Source: Actinomycetota bacterium
GTDB lineage: Bacteria > Actinomycetota > Actinomycetes > Mycobacteriales > Mycobacteriaceae
Assembly (NCBI GenBank): GCA_018268465.1
Contig: JAFDWN010000002.1
Location: forward strand, 221,154-285,153
Direction: 5' to 3'
Length of the DNA: 64,000 nt
The notes under the pieces are model-generated. The model had not been told where the DNA came from. It saw only the letters and a program-made list of their open reading frames with translations, and ran no database searches. Within the stretch, counting starts at the first letter, position 1. Every line of letters starts with the position of its first letter. Shown here in pieces: positions 38,600-47,407 of this stretch. A program made the translations under genes and the position numbers.

Positions 38600-39265
38600 A
38601 TGGCGCAGATCGCCGAGGACCTGTTTCTGCTGCTGGTGGACAATGCGTCCGCTCAGCCCGGCCTCGACCGGGCACGCCGCGAACGGGTACTGACGGCCGC
38701 GGTGCTGCTCGACCTCGCCCGCGCCTGCCTGATCCGACCCGCCGTGGCCGGTGAGCCCGTCGCGGCCGGCAAGCTGGTAGCGCTGCGCGGCGGTGCGCCG
38801 GTGGACGCGGTCGGCGAACCCGCCTGGCGGCTGCTGCAACGTCGTCCGCTCCGCCCCGCTGTCGCCCTGTCCAAACTGCGCAAACACACCGAAGACAACC
38901 TCGTCGCGCATCTGGAGCGGACCGGCCAGCTGCGCCGCGTGCGCCTCAAACACACCGGGATGACCCATCCCTACGCGTTGCCGCTCACCGATCGGCACCG
39001 CGTCGGCCAGGCCCGATCGGATCTGCTGGCGGCGCTGTTCGAGGGCCGCCCGCCCACCGCGCCGACGGCCGCGATCATCTCGGTGCTGCACGCCGTCGAC
39101 GGTCTGGGCGCACTGCTGAGCCTCAACGACCGCGGGTGGCGCTGGGTCCACGGGCGCGCAGGCGAGATCGCGAGCGGCAGCTGGGTCGACGAATCGCCCA
39201 CCGGACTGGCCGAGGTCAACGTCGCGATCACCGCGTCGGCGCTGCGCTCCGCACTGAACCAGTAA
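38600..39265 (+). CDS. GPP34 (GOLPH3-like) family protein
   Basis: A 221-residue helical protein of the GPP34 family (MAQIAEDLFLLLVDN at the start; LDLARACLI; RHRVGQARSDLLAALFEG). Eukaryotic GOLPH3 binds phosphatidylinositol-4-phosphate; actinobacteria have many GPP34 proteins with unknown roles. The loop residues that bind the lipid in GOLPH3 cannot be judged here. The ATG at 38600 fits a leaderless start after TACCCT. It lies between greA and metB, which are adjacent in M. tuberculosis, so it is probably an insertion relative to that order. Confidence 0.8.
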   Translation: MAQIAEDLFLLLVDNASAQPGLDRARRERVLTAAVLLDLARACLIRPAVAGEPVAAGKLVALRGGAPVDAVGEPAWRLLQRRPLRPAVALSKLRKHTEDNLVAHLERTGQLRRVRLKHTGMTHPYALPLTDRHRVGQARSDLLAALFEGRPPTAPTAAIISVLHAVDGLGALLSLNDRGWRWVHGRAGEIASGSWVDESPTGLAEVNVAITASALRSALNQ

Positions 39266-39275
39266 CCCGGCCGGC

Positions 39276-40436
39276 TCAGCGGGTCGGCAGCGCCTGCTCC
39301 AGGTCGGCGAGCAGGTCGGCGATGTCCTCGATCCCCACCGACAGCCGCACCAGGTCGTCGGGCACCTCGAGCTGGGAGCCCGCAGTCGACGCGTGGGTCA
39401 TCGCCCCCGGGTGCTCGATGAGCGACTCCACTCCGCCCAGCGACTCGGCGAGGATGAAAACTTTTGTGCGGGAGCAGAATTCGCGCGCAGCCTGAACGCC
39501 GCCCCGAAGCCGTACCGAAACCATGCCGCCGAACCCGCTCATCTGACGCACGGCGACCTGATGGTTGGGGTGACTGGGCAACCCGGGGTAGAGCACACCG
39601 TCGATCGCGGGGTGTCCGGCCAGGAACTCGGCGACCACCGCCGCATTGTCGCAGTGTCGCTGCATGCGCAACACCAGCGTCTTGAGGCCCCGCATCGTCA
39701 GATAGGCGTCAAACGGCCCCGGCACCGCCCCCGCGCCGTTCTGCAGGAAGGCGAACGCGGTGTCCAATTCCTCGTCGTTGGTGAGCAGCGCGCCACCGAC
39801 CACGTCGGAGTGCCCGCCGATGTACTTGGTGGTCGAGTGCAACACGATATCGGCACCCAAAGTCAGCGGCTGCTGCAATGCGGGTGAGGCGAACGTGTTG
39901 TCCACCAACACCTTTACCCCCGAATCCGCGCCGATCTGCGCGATACCGGCGATATCGGCGATCGACAGCAGCGGGTTGGTCGGGGTCTCCACCCAGATCA
40001 GCTTGGTCTGCGGGGAAATGGCCGCCCGCACCGCGCCCAGGTCGGACAGCGCGACCGGGGTGTGGGTGATACCCCAGTGCGTGAACACCTTGTCGATGAG
40101 CCGGAACGTCCCGCCGTAGGCGTCGTCCGGGATGACGACGTGATCACCCGGACGCAGCACCGCGCGCAGCGCACAGTCGGTCGCGGCCATACCGGAGCTG
40201 AACGCCCTGCCGAACGCCGCCTCCTCCACCGCGGCCAGGGAGGCCTCCAGAGCGGCCCGTGTCGGGTTCCCCGTGCGGGCGTATTCGAATCCGCCGCGCA
40301 GGCCGCCCACCCCGTCCTGGGCGAAAGTCGACGAAGCGTAGATCGGTGCGTTGACGGCGCCGGTGCCCGCGTCGGGGCGAAAACCGGCGTGGATGGCTTT
40401 GGTGGCCAGTCCCTGCCACGTGTGTTGTTCACTCAT
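39276..40436 (-). CDS. metB: Cystathionine gamma-synthase
   Basis: A 386-residue Cys/Met-metabolism PLP enzyme. The PLP lysine sits in LHSTTKYIGGHSDVVGG (about residue 206); other family motifs are YARTGNPTRAALE (about 52), SSGMAATDCAL (about 80) and SLGGVESLIEHPGAMTHAS (about 330). Expected reaction: O-succinyl- or O-acetylhomoserine plus cysteine to cystathionine; some members act as cystathionine gamma-lyase, and sequence alone does not separate them. Cystathionine beta-synthase is encoded 4 kb away. The ATG ending at 40436 lies 9 nt after TACGCT. Corresponds to Rv1079. Confidence 0.92.
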   Translation of the reverse strand: MSEQHTWQGLATKAIHAGFRPDAGTGAVNAPIYASSTFAQDGVGGLRGGFEYARTGNPTRAALEASLAAVEEAAFGRAFSSGMAATDCALRAVLRPGDHVVIPDDAYGGTFRLIDKVFTHWGITHTPVALSDLGAVRAAISPQTKLIWVETPTNPLLSIADIAGIAQIGADSGVKVLVDNTFASPALQQPLTLGADIVLHSTTKYIGGHSDVVGGALLTNDEELDTAFAFLQNGAGAVPGPFDAYLTMRGLKTLVLRMQRHCDNAAVVAEFLAGHPAIDGVLYPGLPSHPNHQVAVRQMSGFGGMVSVRLRGGVQAAREFCSRTKVFILAESLGGVESLIEHPGAMTHASTAGSQLEVPDDLVRLSVGIEDIADLLADLEQALPTR

Positions 40437-40492
40437 AACGTGTTGAGCGTATCGGCACCCGATTCGGCACCCGCCCGGTGTAGACATGGACC

Positions 40493-41671
40493 ATGAGTGT
40501 GCGGATAGACGACCTGCTGGACACCGACGCGATGCTGACCCCCGAAGAGGTCGAGCTGCGCCAGACGGTGCGCCGGTTCGGAGACCAGCGACTGCGGCCG
40601 TACATCGCGGAATGGTTCGAAGCGGGTACGGTTCCGGTCCGCGAGCTGGCAACCGAGTTCGGCAAACTGGGCCTGCTCGGCATGCACCTGGACGGGTACG
40701 GCTGCGGGGGGTCCTCGGCCACCGCGTACGGCGTGGTGTGTCAGGAACTCGAAGCCGTCGACAGCGGGCTGCGCAGCATGGTGTCGGTGCAGGGCTCGCT
40801 GGCGATGTTCGCGATCCACCGGCACGGCAGCGAGGAACAACGCGAACGGTGGCTGCCCGGAATGGCCGCCGGGGAACTCGTCGGCTGCTTCGGTTTGACC
40901 GAGCCGGATTTCGGCTCCAACCCCTCGGGCATGCGCACCACCGCCCGCCGCGACGGCTCCGACTGGATCCTCAACGGGTCCAAGATGTGGATCACCAACG
41001 GCTCGGAGGCCGACGTCGCGATCGTCTGGGCCCGTGCCGACGACGGGGCGGACAATGCGATCGTCGGTTTCGCCGTCCCGACGGACACACCGGGGTTCTC
41101 CGCGCGGGAGATGACGCGCAAGCTGTCGCTGCGTGCATCGGTCACCTCGGAGCTGCACTTCGACGACATGCGGGTGCCCGACGAGGCGAAACTCCCCGGT
41201 GCGCGCGGATTGTCGGGGCCGTTGGCGTGCCTGTCTGAGGCCCGGTTCGGCATCGTGTTCGGCAGCGTCGGCGCGGCCCGCGACTGTCTGGAATCGGCAC
41301 TGGACTACGTCGGCACCCGGGAGGTATTCGACAAACCACTGGCCGGCTACCAGTTGACCCAGGCCAAACTCGCCGATATGGCCGTCGAACTCGGAAAGGC
41401 GCAGTTACTGGCACTGCACCTGGGCCGGCTCAAAGACAGCGGGCGCATCCGGCCCGACCAGGTCAGCTTCGGCAAGCTCAACAACGTGCGGGAGGCCCTG
41501 GCGATCGCCCGGCAATGCCGGACCCTGCTGGGCGCCAACGGCATAACGCTGGAGTATCCGGTACTTCGGCATGCGAACAACCTCGAGTCGGTGCTGACCT
41601 ACGAGGGCACCTCCGAGGTGCACCAGTTGGTCATCGGAGAGGCGCTGACGGGCGTCAGCGCCTTCCGATGA
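40493..41671 (+). CDS. Glutaryl-CoA dehydrogenase-type acyl-CoA dehydrogenase
   Basis: A 392-residue FAD flavoprotein. Acyl-CoA dehydrogenase motifs are complete: GCFGLTEPDFGSNPSGM (about 142), WITNGSEADV (about 165) and the catalytic glutamate in VLTYEGTSEVHQL (about 372). The arginine in SGLRSMVSVQGSLAM (about 95) and RTLLGANGITLEYPV follow glutaryl-CoA dehydrogenases, which oxidise and decarboxylate glutaryl-CoA in lysine/tryptophan breakdown. Short-chain acyl-CoA substrates remain possible. It is divergent from metB with 56 bp between starts. It interrupts the metB-pra order of M. tuberculosis. Confidence 0.87.
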   Translation: MSVRIDDLLDTDAMLTPEEVELRQTVRRFGDQRLRPYIAEWFEAGTVPVRELATEFGKLGLLGMHLDGYGCGGSSATAYGVVCQELEAVDSGLRSMVSVQGSLAMFAIHRHGSEEQRERWLPGMAAGELVGCFGLTEPDFGSNPSGMRTTARRDGSDWILNGSKMWITNGSEADVAIVWARADDGADNAIVGFAVPTDTPGFSAREMTRKLSLRASVTSELHFDDMRVPDEAKLPGARGLSGPLACLSEARFGIVFGSVGAARDCLESALDYVGTREVFDKPLAGYQLTQAKLADMAVELGKAQLLALHLGRLKDSGRIRPDQVSFGKLNNVREALAIARQCRTLLGANGITLEYPVLRHANNLESVLTYEGTSEVHQLVIGEALTGVSAFR

Positions 41672-41691
41672 CCAGATGACCAGGGTTCCCG

Positions 41692-42681
41692 CTACGGCGT
41701 CGCGGGCGCCACGAATCCGCCGGTGAGGCTGCGGTAGGCGTAGACGAGGAGCAGGGTCGCCACGGGTGCCGCAACCAGCAGACCCACGCCACACAGGATC
41801 GCGCCGACGATGACGGTGACGCCGATCACCAGCCAGGTGAGGAGCACGCTGCCGAAGTTGTTCTTACTGATCTCGAAACTCATCTTGATCGCGTCGACGG
41901 GTGCGAGATTGCGGTCCAGCAGCGCGACGATGGTGAACATCAGCATGATCGTGGCGATCAGGCCGGGCACGATGCACAGGAAGAACCCGATCGTGGTGAT
42001 GATCCCGACGATCAGGCCGGCGACGATGACGTTGCCGATATTGCGCGGGCGCAGGAACGACCCGATGGACACCTGCTGACCGTTGGCGATGTCGAGAACC
42101 CCGCCGAGGTAAGCCGATTGCACCACCGCGCCGACGACCAGCGACAGGATCCAGCCGATGATTCCCACGACGATGCTCGCCGGACCGGAGGCACTGTAGG
42201 AGAATTCGAAGCTGTTCGCGTCGGAGGTGTAGCTGGCGTCCCCGGGTGAGACCGCCGCCGAGATGACGTTGATGACAGCCTGCAGGGCGAACAGCACCAG
42301 CGCGTAGATCAGCGTCGCCACGATCAGCGGCACGGCGTTCTTGGTGAACTTGTTCCACGCCCAGGAGAACGCGCCTCCGACGCTGTAGCCGGTGCCGGGT
42401 CCGGGCCCGAAGGCCGGCGGCGGGTATCCCCCCGACGCCGGCGGATAGCCACCGGGCGGCGGGTACGCACCCCCCGGCGGGGGCGGCGGATAGCCACTCG
42501 ACTGCGGGGGCGGTGGGGGCGGATACCCGCCGGGAGGCGGCGGCGGGAAGTTGCCGCCGGGAGGCGGCGGGTAGTTCCCCGGCGGGGGGTAGTTCCCCGG
42601 CGGGGGTGGGTAACCGCCCGGCGGTGGGTAACCGCCGTTGGGGGGTGGCGGATAGTTGCCCGGAGGGGGCGGTTCGCTCAT
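41692..42681 (-). CDS. Proline-rich protein with multi-helix membrane domain
   Basis: A 329-residue protein: residues 1-100 are YPPPPPGG-type repeats, then a membrane domain (about 105-325) of five to six helices with FSWAWNKFTKNAVPL, LRPRNIGNVIVAGLIVG and LLDRNLAPVDAIKMSFEI, resembling the glycerophosphoryl-diester/DUF975-like membrane family rather than RDD. The N-terminal repeat is shared with the two RDD proteins just upstream on the same strand, although the membrane domain is unrelated. Function unknown; proline-rich tails of this sort often lie on the cytoplasmic face or in the envelope. The start follows GGAAG by about 6 nt. Confidence 0.8.
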   Translation of the reverse strand: MSEPPPPGNYPPPPNGGYPPPGGYPPPPGNYPPPGNYPPPPGGNFPPPPPGGYPPPPPPQSSGYPPPPPGGAYPPPGGYPPASGGYPPPAFGPGPGTGYSVGGAFSWAWNKFTKNAVPLIVATLIYALVLFALQAVINVISAAVSPGDASYTSDANSFEFSYSASGPASIVVGIIGWILSLVVGAVVQSAYLGGVLDIANGQQVSIGSFLRPRNIGNVIVAGLIVGIITTIGFFLCIVPGLIATIMLMFTIVALLDRNLAPVDAIKMSFEISKNNFGSVLLTWLVIGVTVIVGAILCGVGLLVAAPVATLLLVYAYRSLTGGFVAPATP

Positions 42682-42710
42682 CGCATCTTCCTGTCGATCA
42701 GTACGTGTCC

Positions 42711-42999
42711 TACGTGGGTGACGGCGGTTGCTGTGGCACACAGACCGGCGTCATGTTGTTGGTCACCAGGGTGGCGCGTTTGGCATCCCACAGCAAAAGA
42801 TAGCCGATGCGGCAGCCATCGCGTCGACCACGTGGGCGGGCGGGCGGGCTCACGCTGCCTCCAAACCGATTGGCTGCCAAATCTTCTCGCCGGGTCGGCG
42901 CCATTCCGCTGGCGGCCGCGGCGCGCCGATCACATATTCGAGCCGCAGGACCGCCCCGACCGTGGATGCGCCTGTGGCGCAGGTCTCGATCGATTCAGC
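42711..42999 (-). pseudogene. Decayed RDD/Pra paralogue remnant
   Basis: On the minus strand this stretch still encodes IGYLLLWDAKRATLV and MTPVCVPQQP, plainly the C-terminus IGYLFPLWDAKRQTLADKIMTTVCVP of the two intact RDD genes beside it. DNA similarity continues through the blocks coding for WQPIGFG-like and CATGAST-like segments and the downstream spacer, but the frame is broken by small deletions, about 65 bp are missing from the middle, and the whole proline-rich N-terminus is gone. It appears to be a fourth tandem copy that has been lost. Confidence 0.75.
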
Positions 43000-43758
43000 T
43001 CACTGCGTGTACGGCTGACCCGGCGGCGGGCCCGGCGGCGGCGCTTGCGGATTCAACGGCACACACACCGTGGTCATGATCTTGTCCGCCAACGTCTGAC
43101 GCTTGGCATCCCACAGCGGAAACAGGTATCCGATGTAGCAGATGATCTGGTCCACGAAGTGCGCGATCTGACGCACGATCGATAGACCGAAACCGATGGG
43201 CTGCCATGTCTTCTCGCTGACCACCTGGAATTTGAGCACCGACTTGCCGATACTCGATCCGGTGGTGCCCTGGCGGTAGCCGTAATTCCACACCCAGTAA
43301 CCCAGCGCCAGCAACGACGACAGCGCGTACACGATGACACCGAGCGCCGAGAAGCTCGACGTGCAGTAGATGTCGTAACCGGCAGTTCCATTGCTGACGC
43401 ACTGGTTGTCGGCGGTACCGAAGGCGATGCCCTGCCCGATGCCGACGACGACGAGCGCGGGCAGAATATCGATGATCGCGGCCCCGACGCGGTGAATCCA
43501 CGGGGTATAGGCCTCTTTGGGGAGCACCGGTCCCCGCGCCGGAGGCGGCGGGTACGCACCCGGCTGGCCCGACGGATACGCGCCCGCCGGAGGCGGCGGG
43601 TACCCGCCCGACTGCGGCGGATAGCCGCCGGATGGCGGCGGTGGCGGATAGCCGCCACCTCCCGGCGGAGGGGGCGGCGGATAGCCGCCCGGTGGCGGCG
43701 GCGGATAGTTGCCCGGCGGTGGCGGCGGGTAATTGCCCGGCGGCGGGGGTTCGCTCAT
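43000..43758 (-). CDS. Proline-rich antigen-like protein with RDD domain (copy 2)
   Basis: A 252-residue protein: proline/glycine/tyrosine repeats (1-80), then an RDD membrane domain (about 85-235) with the family arginine-aspartate region TPWIHRVGAAIIDILP, NYGYRQGTTGSSIGKSVLKF and FPLWDAKRQTLADKIMTTVCVP. It belongs with the M. tuberculosis proline-rich antigen Pra (Rv1078). RDD proteins are membrane proteins with proposed ion-exchange roles in some bacteria; function here unknown. It lies 16 bp after a near-identical copy and just before the decayed copy. Confidence 0.88.
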   Translation of the reverse strand: MSEPPPPGNYPPPPPGNYPPPPPGGYPPPPPPGGGGYPPPPPSGGYPPQSGGYPPPPAGAYPSGQPGAYPPPPARGPVLPKEAYTPWIHRVGAAIIDILPALVVVGIGQGIAFGTADNQCVSNGTAGYDIYCTSSFSALGVIVYALSSLLALGYWVWNYGYRQGTTGSSIGKSVLKFQVVSEKTWQPIGFGLSIVRQIAHFVDQIICYIGYLFPLWDAKRQTLADKIMTTVCVPLNPQAPPPGPPPGQPYTQ

Positions 43759-43774
43759 CGCGGCTTCCTGTCGA

Positions 43775-44536
43775 TCAATACGTGCTCTGCGCGGGCGCCG
43801 ACGGCTGCAGGGGCACACAGACCGTCGTCATGATCTTGTCCGCCAGGGTCTGACGTTTGGCGTCCCACAGCGGGAAGAGATAGCCGATATAGCAGATGAT
43901 GGCGTCCACCAGGTGGGCGAGTTGACGGACGATGGACAATCCGAAACCAATTGGCTGCCAAGTCTTCTCGCTGACCACCTGGAACTTGAGCACCGACTTC
44001 CCGATGCTCGATCCAGTGGTGCCCTGGCGGTAGCCGTAGTTCCAGATCACATAGACGAACGGCAGCAGCACCCCGAAGATGAAGAACGAGACCTGCCCCA
44101 GCGTGGACGCGCCCGTGGCGCAGAACTCACCCAGATCGAATTCGGATGTGTCGGTGACACAGACGGTTTCGCGGGTGCCGATGAGCAGGCCGTATCCGAT
44201 GCCTTCGAGGACGAACACCGGGATGTAGTCGATGATCCAGGCCAGCACACGCGTCAGCCACGGGGTGTAGGCCTCCTTGGGCAAGGCGCCCCGGGGTGCC
44301 TGGGGCGCAGGGTATCCCGGCCCGCCCTGCGGGGGCGGATAGCCGCCACCCACCGGCGGTCCCTGGAATCCTTGCGGCGGCGGCGGAGGCGGGTATGAAC
44401 CGCCCGGCGGTGGAGGCGGATAGCCACCGCCCGGCGGCGGCGGAGGCGGGTACGAACCGCCCGGCGGCGGTGGCGGATAGCCACCACCCGGCGGAGGGGG
44501 CGGCGGATAGTTCCCAGGCGGCGGTTCGTGGGTCAT
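43775..44536 (-). CDS. pra: Proline-rich antigen-like protein with RDD domain (copy 1)
   Basis: A 253-residue homologue of mycobacterial Pra. The N-terminal 85 residues consist of tandem YPPPPPPGG units, including a duplicated block of about 20 residues, and the RDD domain (about 95-240) has TPWLTRVLAWIIDYIP, GTTGSSIGKSVLKF and LWDAKRQTLADKIM. Long stretches of its RDD part are identical to copy 2, so the duplication is recent or maintained by gene conversion. It heads a run of same-strand proline-rich genes reaching to 41692. The start has GGAGGGCG close upstream. Likely membrane-bound; role unknown. Confidence 0.88.
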   Translation of the reverse strand: MTHEPPPGNYPPPPPPGGGYPPPPPGGSYPPPPPPGGGYPPPPPGGSYPPPPPPQGFQGPPVGGGYPPPQGGPGYPAPQAPRGALPKEAYTPWLTRVLAWIIDYIPVFVLEGIGYGLLIGTRETVCVTDTSEFDLGEFCATGASTLGQVSFFIFGVLLPFVYVIWNYGYRQGTTGSSIGKSVLKFQVVSEKTWQPIGFGLSIVRQLAHLVDAIICYIGYLFPLWDAKRQTLADKIMTTVCVPLQPSAPAQSTY

Positions 44537-44723
44537 GGACGCCCTCCAGTGATCACGTTAGCTGGCAGTCAAGCGGTGCTCACACTACCTGAGAAGATCC
44601 TTGCAGCTGCGATTCTCACGGGATCTTGATCACGTGGTGACATGCGGTGAACAGACGCCTCAGAAGCCGCCGGATCCACCCGTGACGCCCGCCGCAACGT
44701 TCTTTGCCAGAGCCGGCGGCGGA

Positions 44724-46118
44724 CTAGCGGCGACCGCTGCCCTCCGAGAGGAACCCGAGCAGGTCGTGGCGGGTGAGAACCCCGACGGGTTTGCCCTCTT
44801 CGACCACCATGACGGCGTCGCATTCCCGCAGCGCCTTGGCCGCCGTTCCAACCAGCTCGCCGGCGCCGATCAGCGGCAGCGGCGGGCCCATGTGCTGGGC
44901 GACGGCGTCGGCCAGCTTCGCGCGCCCCTCGAACACCGCGGACAGCAGTTCCCGCTCCGAGACGCTGCCCGCCACCTCACCGGCAACGACCGGCGGCTCG
45001 GCGCCGACGACCGGCATCTGCGATACGCCGTACTCCCGCAGGATCCCGATCGCGTCGCGCACCGTCTCCGAAGGATGGGTGTGGACCAGGTCGGGCAGTG
45101 CCCCGGACTTGCCGCGCAGGACGTCGCCGACCGTGGACTGTTCGATGGTGCCGTCGAGCCTGTTGCGCAGGAAGCCGTACGACGACATCCACGCGTCGTT
45201 GAAAACCTTTGAGAGATAACCGCGTCCACCGTCGGGTAGCAACACCACCACCAACGACCCCGGCCCTTCGCGCTTGGCCACCTTGAGCGCCCCGACCACC
45301 GCCATACCGCATGAGCCGCCGACCAGCAGCGCCTCCTCGCGGGCCAGCCGCCGGGTCATGTCGAACGAGTCGGCATCGGAGACGGCGATGATCTCGTCGG
45401 GGACCGCGGGGTCGTAGGCCGACGGCCAGAAGTCCTCGCCGACGCCTTCGACGAGATACGGCCTGCCCGTACCGCCCGAGTACACCGAGCCCTCCGGGTC
45501 GACACCCACGACCTGCACCTTGCCGCCGGAAACCTCCTTGAGGTAGCGGCCGGTGCCGGTGATGGTGCCACCGGTGCCCACGCCCGCGACGAAATGTGTC
45601 ACCTTGCCGTCGGTGTCGGCCCAGATCTCCGGACCCGTCGTCTCGTAGTGGCTGGCCGGCCCCATCGGATTGGAGTACTGGTCGGGCTTCCAGGCGCCCT
45701 GGACCTCGGTCACCAGGCGGTTGGAGACGCTGTAATAACTGTCGGGGTGGTCGGGCGGCACCGCCGTCGGACAGACGACCACGTCAGCGCCATAGGCGCG
45801 CAACACATTCTGCTTGTCCTCGCTGACCTTGTCGGGGCAGACGAAGATGCATTTGTACCCGCGCTGCTGGGCCACCAGCGCCAGCCCGACGCCGGTGTTG
45901 CCGGACGTGGGCTCCACGATGGTGCCGCCGGGGCGCAGCTCGCCGCTCCGTTCGGCCGCGTCGATCATCTTGACGGCGATGCGATCCTTGGCGCTGCCGC
46001 CGGGGTTGAGGTACTCGATCTTGGCCGCGACCACTCCGGCGCCCTCGGGCACAACGGAGTTCAGCGCAACCAGCGGGGTATTGCCGATGAGTTCACTGAT
46101 GTGCCTGGCGATCCGCAT
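44724..46118 (-). CDS. cbs: Cystathionine beta-synthase
   Basis: A 464-residue PLP enzyme condensing serine and homocysteine to cystathionine. The PLP lysine is K44 in NPGGSAKDR; EPTSGNTGVGLALVA (about 69), VGTGGTITGTGRYLKE (about 182) and GGSCGMA (about 290) complete the fold-type II core. The C-terminal third (about 335-460) is a CBS-domain pair, as in Rv1077, which has the same length. It does not have the N-terminal heme domain of animal enzymes. Downstream lies the lipU gene upstream in orientation; with metB nearby it suggests both directions of transsulfuration are encoded here. Confidence 0.95.
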   Translation of the reverse strand: MRIARHISELIGNTPLVALNSVVPEGAGVVAAKIEYLNPGGSAKDRIAVKMIDAAERSGELRPGGTIVEPTSGNTGVGLALVAQQRGYKCIFVCPDKVSEDKQNVLRAYGADVVVCPTAVPPDHPDSYYSVSNRLVTEVQGAWKPDQYSNPMGPASHYETTGPEIWADTDGKVTHFVAGVGTGGTITGTGRYLKEVSGGKVQVVGVDPEGSVYSGGTGRPYLVEGVGEDFWPSAYDPAVPDEIIAVSDADSFDMTRRLAREEALLVGGSCGMAVVGALKVAKREGPGSLVVVLLPDGGRGYLSKVFNDAWMSSYGFLRNRLDGTIEQSTVGDVLRGKSGALPDLVHTHPSETVRDAIGILREYGVSQMPVVGAEPPVVAGEVAGSVSERELLSAVFEGRAKLADAVAQHMGPPLPLIGAGELVGTAAKALRECDAVMVVEEGKPVGVLTRHDLLGFLSEGSGRR

Positions 46119-46166
46119 GACACCATGCTCTCAGATGCGCCCGGATACTCCCAGGCGCGGCCCGGG

Positions 46167-47219
46167 TTACCAGGTGGCCTCGCGGATATAGTCCCCGATC
46201 TGCCGCAACGACCGGGTGGCCTCGGGCACCGCGGGCTCGCCGAGTTGGAAGACGTGCATCTGACCTGGCCAGATCCGGATCTCGACCGGCACTCCGGAGG
46301 CCGCCAGCAGCCGGGCCGCCTTACGGGCGTCGCTGACAAGGACTTCCGACCCGGACACATGGATCAGCGTGCGCGGAAGCCCCGGCTCGATATGGTCGAG
46401 CGGCTCGTACACCGGCTCGGGCCGGCCGCCGACGAAGCGGCGCTCGGCCGCCTTCTCGACCAGTTCGACCAGCGCCTCGAATGCGCGCGGGGGGAACATC
46501 GCGTCGGTGCGCGCATTGGGGTGGGTGGCGCGGGCCTGATTGTCCAACTCGAACAACGGCGACATCGTGACCAGTGCCGCGGGCTCCTCCCCGTCGAGCC
46601 GCACGCGTTCGGCCAGCGCCAGGGCGAGGTAACCGCCCGCGGAATCGCCGGCGAGCACGATCTGGTCGGCCTCGTACCCGTGCAGGCGCAACCACTGGTA
46701 GGCGTCGTAACAGTCGTCGACGGCCGTCCCCACCGAATGCTTCGGGATCATCCGGTAGTTCACCACCAGCACCGGGCTGTCGGCGTACTTCGACAGCGCC
46801 GTCACGAGCCGCCCGTGCGAGTTGGCGCCGCAGGTGAGGAACGCGCCGCCGTGCATGTAGAGGATCACACTGCGGTTGCCGTCCGCCGGCAACACACCGG
46901 GGGCCCGGACGAGTTGCGCGGAGCAGTGCGGCAGCGCGATCGTCGCACGCACCGTGCCCGGCGTGGGCCGCACGACGCGCGAAACGAAGTCGACGAGACC
47001 GAACGGCCACGGCAGCCGCGGCGCGAAGCTCCCGATAGCCAGAGTTGGCCGGATGGTGACAAAAGCGGCGAAAGCGGCAAGCCGTCCCGCCAGGCTCGGG
47101 CCGTCTTCGAGCACCTCTACCGGTGCACCGTCACTGACAGGAAACCGGCGAGATTTATGCGCTCTAGCTGCGCTTATCGCAGCGCGAGGCGTCGCGGGTA
47201 CCTTACTAGGTGCCGTCAT
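46167..47219 (-). CDS. lipU: Alpha/beta hydrolase, hormone-sensitive lipase type (LipU-like)
   Basis: A 350-residue esterase/lipase with the HSL-family oxyanion motif YMHGGAFL (about 122), the nucleophile elbow GDSAGG (about 191) and a C-terminal histidine in WPGQMHVFQLG (about 318). The substrate is unknown; short-chain esters are typical. By position it matches Rv1076, but it is about 50 residues longer at the N-terminus. I chose the ATG ending at 47219, preceded by AGGAA; a GTG three codons earlier is also in frame. It is 48 bp upstream of cbs on the same strand. Confidence 0.88.
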   Translation of the reverse strand: MTAPSKVPATPRAAISAARAHKSRRFPVSDGAPVEVLEDGPSLAGRLAAFAAFVTIRPTLAIGSFAPRLPWPFGLVDFVSRVVRPTPGTVRATIALPHCSAQLVRAPGVLPADGNRSVILYMHGGAFLTCGANSHGRLVTALSKYADSPVLVVNYRMIPKHSVGTAVDDCYDAYQWLRLHGYEADQIVLAGDSAGGYLALALAERVRLDGEEPAALVTMSPLFELDNQARATHPNARTDAMFPPRAFEALVELVEKAAERRFVGGRPEPVYEPLDHIEPGLPRTLIHVSGSEVLVSDARKAARLLAASGVPVEIRIWPGQMHVFQLGEPAVPEATRSLRQIGDYIREATW

Positions 47220-47255
47220 CGCCACCACTTCCTACGCCATCGTAGTGCCCCGGTG

Positions 47256-47290
47256 AGCTAAGTCACTCGACCAACCTCGGTAACTTAGCT
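47256..47290. promoter_or_regulatory. 8-bp inverted repeat between lipU and the GDSL gene
   Basis: AGCTAAGT and ACTTAGCT are perfect mirror arms 19 nt apart in an unusually AT-rich gap between divergent genes. It may be an operator for one or both; no T-tract or gene end nearby suggests a terminator. Confidence 0.35.
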
Positions 47291-47328
47291 TGACATCGTT
47301 AACCAGTTCAACAATCAAAGAGTCTGAA

Positions 47329-47349
47329 TTGATACCGGACTTGATACCG
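47329..47349. repeat. Short direct repeat TTGATACCG x2, 12-bp spacing
   Basis: TTGATACCG occurs at 47329-47337 and 47341-47349, about one helical turn apart, in the same AT-rich gap, 66-86 bp before the GDSL gene. This spacing suits a regulator binding the same DNA face. Confidence 0.3.
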
Positions 47350-47401
47350 CACTGTGATCGCTCAACGGCGCTCGCCACGCGGACAACCGTGCGCTTCCGC
47401 C

Positions 47402-47407
47402 TAGACT
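47402..47407 (+). promoter_or_regulatory. -10 box (TAGACT) for leaderless GDSL gene
   Basis: TAGACT is followed by 7 nt and then the GTG at 47415; no ribosome-binding site is present. Confidence 0.55.

Noticed and set aside
42390..44536. Regular GC-rich repeats considered as a CRISPR array
   Set aside because: They encode in-frame YPPPPPGG units of variable length with no constant spacer size and no cas genes nearby.
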